Assembly (NCBI GenBank): GCA_027600665.1
Contig: JADGJL010000055.1
Coordinates: forward strand, 1-53,345
Length of the DNA: 53,345 bases
Reading direction: 5' to 3'
Source: Irineochytrium annulatum
Taxonomy: Eukaryota; Chytridiomycota; Chytridiomycetes; Chytridiales; Chytridiaceae
Shown: positions 35,215 to 45,500 of the stretch, in pieces
Layout: the number at the start of each line of letters is the position of its first letter
Position numbering within the stretch: the stretch's first letter is position 1
Program-made: the position numbers and the translations under genes
The notes under the pieces: generated by a model
What the model was told of the DNA's origin: nothing
What the model saw: only the letters and a program-made list of their open reading frames with translations
Database searches by the model: none

Positions 35215-36321
35215 TTACCCTTGCAGAGCCCGCTTCACGGATTGCTCCGACAGGACCCTTCTCAGGCTGGCGCGTTTCCTCGGCGGGGGTGTCTGCCTGG
35301 GGACGATTTCCGTCACTTGCTTGTTCCACGCCTCCACATCGCCCATCGCGTTCAGCGTGAACGCGGAGGACGCCGAGGAAGAGCGAGGGGTCGGCCGGCC
35401 GCTCCAGGTCGACGTGGACGACTTAGTCGCCATCAAGCCCACCGCCCTTCCGTTCACGACTAGGGTCGAATATAAGGCCGATAGCGGGACATTTTCGTCG
35501 TCCGCCGACCGTCTTCGCTCGTCTGCTCCCGCCGTGGTCGCCGGACCAGCTTCCGCCAAAGACGGCGCTCGATTCTTGCGCAGCAACGTCGATAGGCGTC
35601 TGCCGAGCTTCGAACTTCTCTGAACAGTTGCCGCCGATGCGGAGGTGATCTCGACCGAGGGGCAGTCCGGGTACTGGGGCTTTGGCGGCGCGTTCCAAAG
35701 CTTCCTCATGTACTCAGCGATCCGCGGCCTCCAACCTCTGGCCGTCCCCGCACAGTCCGAGCCCTTGGCACCGAGCGCGACCCTCGCAGCCAATGTCGAA
35801 CGCGTTCCCAGGCCGGCTGGCTGTGGCAACCCCGTGACCCTGGCTCCGTTATTGCTCTCCCTGAACATCCTCCGGATGACCTGCTTGAGCCCGTCCGATT
35901 CCGGGTGGGCACCGAGCAAACACGTTTTAACGGATGAGAACGACACCGGCCGCATCCGGTGCCGTCGCTGACGCGTCCAGCGGTTGCCCCTTTCATCGAC
36001 AGGGCGCTCTTCGGTGACGACTGTTGTGGCATCGTTGCCAGGGTTGTTCGCGTCGCCACGAGGCGGACGCACGATCTCCATTTCATCGTCGTCTTCGTCC
36101 CATGCGTTGAAGCTGTACCGCTTCAACGGCGACGGCGGCAGCCGAATTGGGGAGGTTGAAGCAGTGGATGGGATGCGCGCGCGGGGGCTGGGTCGGCGCT
36201 GGCAGGAGTTATCGTCTGTTGCTGCGGCCTTGAAGGCGTGTGGAAGTGGATGCGCGTGGTGCTGGTGATAAGTGTACCGCAGGTGGAGCAGGGGTTGGCG
36301 GATGATGATAGGGGCCGCCAT
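35215..36321 (-). CDS. Unknown basic protein with candidate PP1-docking motif
   Basis: A single frame of 368 residues from ATG 36321 (MAAPIIIRQPLLHLRY) to TAA 35215-35217. No domain is recognised. It contains PPSPLKRYSFNAW followed by the acidic run DEDDDEMEIVRPP, then RMRPVSFSSVKTCLLG. In that segment RPVSF fits the protein-phosphatase-1 docking pattern [RK]-x-[VI]-x-[FW]. A second conserved-looking region lies around DGLKQVIRRMFRE and WRPRIAEYMRKLWNAP. The C-terminus is basic (PPPRKRASLRRVL). The stop overlaps a perfect GTAAGC donor (caag|gtaagc), so a further small exon is possible. A PP1 regulatory role is a hypothesis only. Confidence 0.5.
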   Translation of the reverse strand: MAAPIIIRQPLLHLRYTYHQHHAHPLPHAFKAAATDDNSCQRRPSPRARIPSTASTSPIRLPPSPLKRYSFNAWDEDDDEMEIVRPPRGDANNPGNDATTVVTEERPVDERGNRWTRQRRHRMRPVSFSSVKTCLLGAHPESDGLKQVIRRMFRESNNGARVTGLPQPAGLGTRSTLAARVALGAKGSDCAGTARGWRPRIAEYMRKLWNAPPKPQYPDCPSVEITSASAATVQRSSKLGRRLSTLLRKNRAPSLAEAGPATTAGADERRRSADDENVPLSALYSTLVVNGRAVGLMATKSSTSTWSGRPTPRSSSASSAFTLNAMGDVEAWNKQVTEIVPRQTPPPRKRASLRRVLSEQSVKRALQG

Positions 36322-37001
36322 GACGGCCTCGAGGTTGATGGGAAAGACTGGTGATGGACCCGCAGGACCTTTTTCTTCTTGCGTCGTTGGTAACACATTC
36401 TACCGAACAAATAGGGTCTGCAACAAACCTTAAAGAAAAGGGGATGACGCAATAACGCGTGCTAGGCTGATCTGAAAAAAGGCGAGCCGGCAAGTTACAG
36501 CGCTAAAAGTCCTTACATCATAGCGGGTAACGGGATGACCGCCAGGGCTTTCTCTGAGGGGTGGGAAAGAGCTGGGAGCCGAACAACATCACGCCAGTTC
36601 CGCTCTGGGTCTGGGCTCGTCCTCGGTCATCGTCATTTCCGATGGGTGGGGCGTGTATGGATGCCATTGAGCCAAAAGTTACCACTTCAAAGTGTCATCG
36701 GATTGCATTTCATATGCTTATCTTAGGAGAGAGCACGTCCACTTCTTGAACTTCGAGCGACCGCCCGATTCGACTCAAATGAAGTGCATTCGTCCCCGTG
36801 TTTCCTCGTTTTGGTGTTCAATTGCTTGCCCAGAAAGCCCTGGCAGGCACCTAACAACCGCCCTGCCGCCTCAGCTCACCTCATCGCCTGTGTTCTATGC
36901 TCGCCACCGCCGCTCCGCAGGACCGGCTACGGCCTAGCCTTGAACGGTCTCGTTGCCCATCGCCATGTTCGACTCCTTCATCAAGACGGCGGACAGCCGC
37001 C
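36322..37001. promoter_or_regulatory. Divergent upstream region (unknown gene / GPI protein)
   Basis: 680 bp between divergent start codons. Another in-frame ATG at 36897 would extend the plus-strand protein by 35 residues, but that would bury its signal peptide. Nothing else is seen. Confidence 0.35.
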
Positions 37002-37706
37002 ATGGCGCTGGCCGCTTGCCTCGCCGTAATCCGCCCTGCATCCGCATTAGCCCAAGACGGTGACCCCATCATCTTCACTGCCCCTACCGCCAGCGAGCCC
37101 GCCGGCGACACTGCCTTGCTCCCCACCACGTCCGCGGCTCCCACCACCACCACGCTAATGCCGACGGTCACCACCATCACCGTGACTTCCGGATCCAGCG
37201 GCCCTCTGGCTGTCGTGAACTCGGCGCTCGCGTCGAGCTCGTCCACTTGTCTGGCCGGCTGTCTAAGCCAGCAGGCGCTCCTGACGGATGGGTTCACGCT
37301 GCCGCAAGACGGACCATCGCTGAACAGTTTTTGCAGCGGATTCGATTTGGCGGGACTCCCCTTCGTTAGTGCTTTTTAATGCGATTTTTGTTGGTCTTGT
37401 CCAGTTAACATTTGCAAATAGACCGCGCTATCGACCTGCGTCCTCTCCTCCTGCAGCCCGTCCGATACCACCGCGGTCCTTCTCATCAACACCATCGGCC
37501 AACATTGCGCCGACGTCATCGGCATCACCTTCACCCCGATTGTGGCAGCGACCATGACGGCAGCCTCCATCGCGCCGGACGGCCGCACTACGTTATCGGG
37601 CGGAACAGCCTCTAACGTCCTGAACGGGAGCGCGGCGTTATCACCGAGGGCGTGGATTTGGGTGGCTACCGTCGCGATAGCTATCGGGTCTTGGACGTTG
37701 GCTTAA
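37002..37706 (+). CDS. Small secreted GPI-type protein with six cysteines
   Basis: Two exons (37002-37364 and 37422-37706, 57-bp intron) join in frame to 215 residues. The N-terminus MALAACLAVIRPASALAQ is a signal peptide. A Thr/Ser/Pro-rich stretch follows, then a cysteine core: STCLAGC, SFCSG, STCVLSSC and GQHC. The C-terminus is Ser/Gly/Thr-rich and ends in a hydrophobic tail (WIWVATVAIAIGSWTLA), as in GPI-anchored wall proteins. The spacing recalls fungal CFEM-like modules but has six rather than eight cysteines, so I do not call it CFEM. The function is unknown; a wall or surface protein is likely. Confidence 0.65.
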
Positions 37707-38485
37707 CGAGGTTGGTCGCTACGTCGAGGGCGGATTAGGACACACGTTGAGGTTCTCCGTCCTTAGTAAAAACTCGGCCAACTCGCTTTTCATCACCCCT
37801 CCACACACCTTTTTATTTTTTTAACAAGGTTTTGCGGTCGTATGTGCATTTCTCGGCTTTCTTTTCTCCAAATGTTCGCCCACCCTCACATACTTCTGGA
37901 TGCCACACCTCGTCTCGCCTTATGTGTTTACTTTTCCCCCAGTTAATAAGCTTCCCAACCTTACTCTTACACCAGACACGTTGGGATTTGTATAACAGGA
38001 TATATAATAGTTTGTCCTCGAAAGGGTGTGGTTTTTTATTCTTTCCTAAACCTCATGGATAAATGCGTGATGCGTTGTACCCACCGAATAAACTTCAACA
38101 GGCTTCGCCAGAAACTCGTGTACTTGCGTTGGCAACTGGAACCGTGGACGCCACAAACTTAAACCTAAATAATTATTGGGCTAGAGGGGGACTGATGCTT
38201 TAGCAGGACAAAAGCCGAAAAAGTGGAGGCATTGTGGATGCGTTGATGCGCAAAGGTAGGAAGATGGCAAGTCTAGCAAAAGATCACTGGCTCTATCATA
38301 TGGCGTGCGTTGAAAGAAACAAGCAAATCGTAAGATGCACTTTGGATATCTCAACAGATCGCAAACGAAGGCTACTGCGCCGCTAATATCAACGCGAAAG
38401 ACACAAAACCGTCGTCAGCGAAAAGGCGCTCACAGAATAGATCCCACTAGCATCGAAACCACCTGATGACTACACTTAAATCGCC
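37707..38485. other. Convergent 3' region (GPI protein / receptor)
   Basis: 779 bp of non-coding sequence between converging stop codons. It contains pyrimidine-rich and T-rich tracts (for example TTTTTATTTTTTTAAC near 37808-37825) that could serve polyadenylation. I see no gene. Confidence 0.4.
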
Positions 38486-41400
38486 TTACATAGCCGTTCC
38501 AACGACACTTCCAACAAATTCGTCGAGATCCTCCTTGTTCTCAAACTCGAACTCGTAGAACTGTTGGTCCGCAAACCGGAGCAACACGAGATATTCCTCC
38601 AGCATCTTGGACCCCGTGGAGCCCGCATTGGGCGTCGTGGCGTCCGCCGTTGTCCTTATCAGCTGCGTCTTTCCCTCCACGAGCGTGATGCAGTAGCCCT
38701 TGCACTTCCTGTCTTGCTGCTCAAAACTCATCAGCGGAAGCCATTAAACAAATGACGTCAGGACAATACCGGTTCCGACATGACGACCAGGCATTTAAAC
38801 TTCCCCTCGTCCCTCATAAAGCACCTGCCCGCCATCCAGGACCCCAGGAAAATGGGCGAGCCACCTGTTCGACAGTATACAGGCAAAGAGGCGCCGGCGT
38901 TGAACGCCCTGCTTCCCGCGTTCAGGCCGTTGATGGTCGAGTCCTTCCTCTCGATGGTGCTGCTCCTGCCAATCTTAGCCGAGTTGGACGACGCGCCGCC
39001 GACTTTGCCTTTGACGACGGAGGAAGGCAGGCGGAGGACTTCCTTCTCTTTAAAGAAGATATCCTTTGGATACCATCCGATCAGGTCAAGACAAAGGGTG
39101 GGAGCGCTATTGCAAACCTTAAATTTGGGCCCGAAGAGAAGGATCAGCGCGCCGAAGGAGACCATGCAGATGACGAGCGATCGGATGATGAACTGGACGG
39201 TGCCGCCGAGCTGAGTGAGGAAGACCAAGGCGATCTAGGTTTGCCACGCGTCAAAATGACTTCATTGCAGCTGAAAGAACTTTAGAAATTTTACCGCAAT
39301 GATTGCCCAAACGAAGGTGTTGTACATCTGAGAGATAGAGATAGTGATGAAAAATATTTAGTGTTTCTCGTCGTGCGCGACGCCGTTCAATCCCCAGGCA
39401 ACGTACCACGAGTGCGATGTAGTAGCTTTCGCGGAATTTCTCGTCGACGTTGCGAGTCTGGTATGCAAGCCACGTGCCAGCTACTAGCATGAGCCCGTTC
39501 ATAGCCAAAAGGATGCCACTGAAGATGTCCCCATGCTTGGCCGACGAGCAAGTCCAGAACGCCACGTCGGAGCTCTCAAACATGCCCGTCGGTGCGGGCG
39601 GGTCGAGGACCGTCCAGACCACCAGCACCGCGACCTCGACGCCGCACCCAATGGCCATGTTTCTAAAGAGCGCGGCGGAAGAGAGAGACCCGGCGGACAT
39701 CTTCTTTACATTTCCGAAAATGCGAAAAATTCGATACGTTTTGGAGAGGAGCGCCGTGTTTGTGAGGCAAAAGGCGAGACAGAGAAGCCACGGCTGGAGG
39801 ATGCACGAGGTGCGCGTCGGTTGTCCAATGTATACGAACGTGGTCGAGAAGCCGAGCATAATGCCGACGATGATCTGTGTTTTGGTGTTGTTGCGAGGAA
39901 CGAACCGTTAGCGGAGTACGCAAAACAGCACACAAGGTGAATGAAAAAAAGGAAGTGGCAAAGACGCACGCAGAACAGGAAGTCTGGACTGGAGGCTTTG
40001 ATGATTTTCTGCTCTAAATTCAGGCGGACGATGACGATGCTGGCAAGCGAGCACAGGATGCCGAGCCCGCTCAATACCATGAGTGCGATTCCAGCCGGAC
40101 TGAGAAGCGACACGTAGGTTGCGAGCGAGATGACTAGCATGCAAAACATTTAGCAATTGTTCCTGAACACCGAACCACCGTCGACAAACAAAATACCGTA
40201 AGTCCCGTAAGTGCCCATCGCTTTAAGCGTGTTAACCTGCACATTCGACAGCATGGCATCGACGGTTATCTGCTGAGAAAGGTACTTGCGGACGGCGTTA
40301 AACAGGACTTGCGAGACCGCGAGGTAGTTGGGGCTCGTCTGGGCCGACGGCCGCGGGTTCACAAGGAGCTGCGAGAACAAATCGCAGTGGCGAATCTTGG
40401 CGCAGACTTCGGCGTCTATCAAATGCAGACGTGTTTTAAAATGGGGATGTTTTGGCGCAAAAGCGAATTTTGTTTCTGTAAGCGATGATGCAGGCCGTAC
40501 CTTGGAACAGACTTGGGATCGTGGGCAGTACGCCAGCGACTAGGCATCTTTCCTTCTGGAACATGGCCGACGACATGAATTTGATCACCTCAGCCGTTGC
40601 GGACGCGTTTCTCGTCGCCTGATTGGGCGCCAAGTGCCATCCTCCGAGGGTAGCGGCGCCCTTGCTCTCCTTTGTGACACCGGGCAGCGGGGCAACATCT
40701 AGGGAGTTCTATTAGTCTCTGGTTCCACCGCACTTCCAACAACAATAAAGTACCCCATGTAAATTTGACTTTGCTACTTTCGGTAACACTCATCTGGTAT
40801 GGCCACTGCCGCATAAAAATTGCTCCACCTATGAGGGACATTATTAATTTATAAATAGAAAAGGAGGCTGCACCGACCTTTGATCCATGCGTTCAAGCAG
40901 TCGGTCTCTTGGTACGTTAGCGCATATCTGATATTAAGAGAACAGTTTGAGTCTATAGCCGCAACGCTGCACGCGGAGGCCTTACTTGGGTGTAATTCCC
41001 TCGTTGAACCACCGCTGGACTCTCTTCATCATACTCGTGGTGTTGGCGTTCTTGAACGTGACGCTCCCGTCCATGTCGACGACGGATCCAGCGTCAGCGG
41101 ACCGGAGCCACTCCATAACGTTGCAGGTCTATTAGGCGTTAGCGACTAGCGACCGCTGACTGCCGAAAGATAATGGAAACTCACAAGCCCTTCATACACT
41201 AGGTAACAAATACGCGTTTATCGTTAGTAAAGCTTTAAACGCTATCAGTCGAGAACACCTACAGTCAAACTGGGCCAAGTATCCGGCCAGGTTGGAAGGG
41301 TGGCCTTCCCCCGCAAGGATGGTCTTGGCCATCGACTCCATCTCATCCCAGGTCTCCGGCGGTCCCGAGTAGTTATACTTTGCCAGCACTAAAAAGAAAG

Positions 41401-42017
41401 CATGTAAAGTGAAAGCTCATCAAATGCACTGAGCTCACGGTCGGTCCTGTAGTAGAATATCCCATAGTCGGCAAAGTACGGAAGCGCGACGTGCCTGCCG
41501 TTCACGACATCGCTGTCCCAAATCTGCGGGTTGTGCAAGGCCTTGTCAGCGGGCGTAAAATAGGGCGTCAAGTCCAGTAGATTTGGAGCAAGGTCTCCCG
41601 GCCAGACAACGTCGATCATGAAAATATCGAAGGAGGGATCCTGCGTCGTCAGGTAGGCCTCCACCATGCCCCTGTCATGCAAATGAGCAACGGGAAACAC
41701 GGCAGGTTTAAGTGATTGGAAATAACACGTACGCGTATTCTGTCGAAACGCGCGTGGTGGTGAATTGATAGTTCACGACAATACCCGTCTTGGACGTGAA
41801 GTGCGTCTCGGTGAAATTCTGCATCGCGTCCAGCTCAATCGTGCTATCTGCCCGGGGCCGGTGGACCATCAGCCCTAGCTCACCAGTGGAGATTACAAGT
41901 CGTCGACTCACCTGTGAGCACCGGCATCAGCATAACGTTCACAGTCGTTAGCGCGGAAGTGGCGCTGAGGGACGCCACCACGACCAGCGCGGCCCTCGCA
42001 AGCCTGGCCACCGGCAT
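38486..42017 (-). CDS. Class C GPCR-type receptor with a bacterial sugar-binding-protein ectodomain
   Basis: Sixteen exons, from 42017-41912 to 38716-38486, join exactly in frame to 861 residues. Residues 1-24 are a signal peptide. Residues about 30-415 match type-1 ABC solute-binding proteins of the trehalose/maltose kind: FDIFMIDVVWPGDLAPNLLD, LPYFADYGIFYYRTD, YSGPPETWDEM, YEGLTCNVMEWL, GGAIFMRQWPYQ, DVAPLPGV and ATLGGWHLAPNQ. Seven membrane helices follow (about 434-685): LLSPAGIALMVLSGLGI; the class C pattern SCILQPWLLCLAF with LLSKTYRIFRIF; and, after TM7, LLFGPKFK. The cytosolic tail (about 686-861) is Ser/Lys-rich and ends in a short beta-rich module (LVLLRFADQQFYEFEF). The predicted role is surface sensing of a sugar and G-protein signalling. 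The ligand is inferred. Confidence 0.9.
41185..41198 (-). other. 14-nt microexon in the receptor's solute-binding domain
   Basis: Between the exons at 41388-41263 and 41128-40986, the sequence TGTATGAAGGGCTT is flanked by an AG acceptor and a GTGAGT donor. Including it restores the reading frame and yields FDLYEGLTCN. This matches the YEGLTCN pattern of sugar-binding proteins, which strongly supports the microexon. Confidence 0.8.
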
Positions 42018-42523
42018 ATCTGGGGCTCAAGGGATGACAGACCTTCAGAGTTGGCAAGCAGTCCGCTAATACTGCATTTTCCCCGACGCAAATCCCAATG
42101 AAAATCTCGTTGTCCTCGAACCATTGTCGCGGTGGATTGGGCACGGAGGACACCGGCTGGTCAAGGCTGGGTTGAGGAACGGGACCCCGGTGGGTGCGTG
42201 TCCTTGTGTACGTAACTCGCGTTGCCGCTGACGCGTAGGCTGCTATCGCGCAAGTCCCTGCACCTGCATTACAACGATGTAGGCTGCGAACATTAGACGC
42301 TGTGTGTCCTTGTTGTACCGTAGTGGTAAATACTTTATTAAGGTCCACTTGTAGAAGAAACGGGTAAGGTTCAGCGTTTAAAATCTTAGAGGCACATGGG
42401 AAGCTACGAGTAGCAGACAAACTTGAGGTTTTCTTTCAGTGTAAGACTCCCAATCCAAATATAAAGGAAAGCAGATAAAGGACGAAATAAAACAACAACA
42501 AAACCAAGAATCGCTTCTACTTG
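42018..42523. other. Intergenic region between receptor and ABC transporter
   Basis: 506 bp, containing the promoter and leader of the minus-strand receptor gene and the 3' end of the transporter gene. An open minus frame up to 42420 is out of frame with the receptor and has no family pattern. Confidence 0.4.
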
Positions 42524-45500
42524 TCAAAGACCTTTTGCCTTCTTTGTAGCCATCTCTAGCAGGTCGGCAAACTCCCCAGATTCCTCGCACATGTTCTGTA
42601 AAGCAAATCAGATACAGGATCAACATAACAATTAAATTCCACGAACCTTAAAGATGCCCTCGCGCTGCATAAGTTCTAAAGGAGTACCGAACTGCGCTAC
42701 CGTTCCCTTGTCCATTACGAGGATCTTATCGCTGCACAAAATCGGTTAGGTCCTGGAAGACGAGTGAACACCACAGAAGCGCTTACTAGTCAGCAATCGT
42801 CCTAAGCCTGTGCGCAATTGACAGAACGGTCGTCCCGTCAAAGTCAGGGCCGCGAATAGTCTCCTGGATTCTTGCATCTGTCTCATTATCGACGGACGCC
42901 GTGGCCTCATCCAAGATAGTGAGCCGCGAACTCTTCAACAACGCACGCGCGAGACACAGGAGCTGCCTCTGCCCCTGCGAAAAGTTCCCACCACCCTCGG
43001 ACACAGCTGAGTCTAACGTGACCGTCGTCCCCTTGCCTTCCCTAACGACAATGCTGTCCGCGGCGGCCGCCTCGCCATCCTCAGTGAGCACGAGCGTCGA
43101 CCCACTGTCGGTCCTCCGGAGAGCGCCGGCTGCAGCCTGCTGCATCGTCTCCATAAATCGAACCCTCCCGAGGCTTGCCCAAATCTTCTCATCGTCGTAC
43201 TCTGAGAAAGGATCCAGGTTGGACCGGATCGTGCCATTGAACAGCACGGGGTCTTGCGGGATGATCGTGAGCCTGGAGCGAAGGTCGAATAGACCCACGT
43301 CTGCGCAGTTGACACCATCGATGTGGATCGACCCGGCGCTGGGCTCCACGATACGGAACAACGCGAGCGCCAGGGAACTCTTGCCTGCTCCCGTGCGACC
43401 CACCACACCGACCTTCTCGCCACCAATCACCTCGAACGAGACGCCCCGGAGGACAGGCTCGAGCTCGGGCGCGTACCGCATCTCAAGGTCGCGGACGACG
43501 AGGCCGCCGGACTCGGGCCACGACTTGGCAGGGCGGCGGGACTCAATGACGGAGGGGGCCTCCTGGTCGATCTCGAGGTACTCGTCCACGCGCTCGACGG
43601 CGTTCATCGCCATCTCAAGCCCGGCTTGGCAACGAATCAGCCAGAGGAGGTAGTCGGAAAAGTTCAGGGCCCACGTGAGGGACATGCCGGCCAGGCCGGC
43701 GCCGATGACGTTGCGGCTGACGACGGTGGACATCGCGGCAATAGTGATGACCGCAGCGCTGACCGACGAAATCCTGACGCCAAGCCATCTGTTGCTCATC
43801 CAGAGGTAGAAGTAGGCACGGTGGTTGACGTCAACGCGGCGAAGATTTTCGGCCAGGAAGCGCTCCTCGGCACCGTAGGCACGGATGGTGGACGCGCCGA
43901 CAAGGGTCTCGCTGAACATGGCATAGATCGGCGATCGCGTGACGGAGTCGAGACGCTTCAGCTCACGAGACGCAGTCAGGTAGCGGATCGAAATCCAACG
44001 GTGGATCATGATGACAGGGAGGAACGTGAGAAAGAACATTGGCGTAATAAGCGTGACGACGGATGTAATGGCCAGTAGCTGTTAAAACCGTTAAAGAAAA
44101 GACAAGCAAAGTCCGAGACAGTCAACTCACATCTACGGAGAGATCCAACACATTTTGGAAGTTCATGATGACTTGCCTGTCGATTGTAGCAATATCCTTT
44201 GTGGCCCGGTTCAGAATACGGCCCTATTTTCGCAGGGTGAGAAACACATGTGCTTAACGAAGACTTACAATCGGCGTCGTATCGAAGAACCTCATGGGAG
44301 CCTTGAGAATCCGGACCATAAGAGCGTGGTGAAGCTTCTGGGAGGCGAGGTATGAGCCGAAGCACCGAATTGTGTACACTGCAAGTACAATTAATTTCCC
44401 ATCCCCGTTCACCTAAGCAAAAAGGCTCCTTAACGAACCAAGCATGACACAGCAAGTCCAAAGGAGCGCGATGAGAGAGTAAACGGTAATGTAGAATACC
44501 GCATCCACCTTATCCTCTATCTTCGTGGAGAAGTCCGCGCCGGTACCGGACGACAGCGCAAAGGCCGCCCTCGGAACCGCAAACGCCCCAAACTCCACAC
44601 CAGCACGAGGGCCGACGAGCGCCGTCACGGTGTCGTTGGGATGTCCGACACCGCTGGCGTCGGCCCATACCTTGACCCAGTAGTCGCTCGAGATCAGCAC
44701 GCCCCTCTCGAATAGGACGGCGAGCAAGCTCGCCACCGTGAAAGTTAGGCCGCCGGCCGCGGCGAGGTAGCTGATGTAAACGTTGAACTTGATGGCGCCC
44801 GTCTGGCTCGATTCGGTCTCGACAAGCTTGCGGGCGTCCTCCTTCGTCTTACCGTTGGCGTAGTCCGGGACGGAGCCAGCCACGGCGCGGTCGTCGTCAT
44901 CGCCGGCCTCACTGCCGGCCGCCGAGGACCCACCGTTGATGCCTTTACCCTTGCCCTCAATGTCGATGTTGAAGACGGATTCGACGCCGGGAACACGGAC
45001 CACATCCTCGACGGAGCCGGCAGCCAGCACCTCACCAGATTGAAGAACAACCAAGTAGTCCGTAAACGGCAGCGCGACCGAGGTTGCGTGGGTGACAAGG
45101 ATTCGGGTACGGTCGGCCAGGAGGCCGCAAATGGCTTTGTCAAATAGGTGGCGAGCCGTCGGAGCATCGACGGCCGACAACGGGTCATCGAGAAGGACGT
45201 AGGAGGCGCGCGAGTAGACGGCGCGGGCAAGGGAGACACGCTGCTTTTGACCACCGCTGAGGTTAATACCTGATGATACCGAGTTTAGTAAAGTGTGGAC
45301 TCTATACCCCCGAGACAATAACTTACCCTTCTCGCCGATCTCAGTCAAATCTCCAGCCTCGAGGGTAGCCAAATCCTTCACAAGAGCACACGCGCGGATG
45401 ACCCTATCGTAGCGAATCGGGTCGTAAGGCTCACCGAATGTAATATTATCTCTGATCGTGGCGTTCTGCAGCCAGCTGGACTGCGCAACGTACGCGACGC

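Noticed and set aside
42015..42420. Upstream minus-strand open frame that might extend the receptor N-terminus
   Set aside because: It is in another frame and starts from a non-ATG codon, while the ATG at 42017 begins a clear signal peptide.
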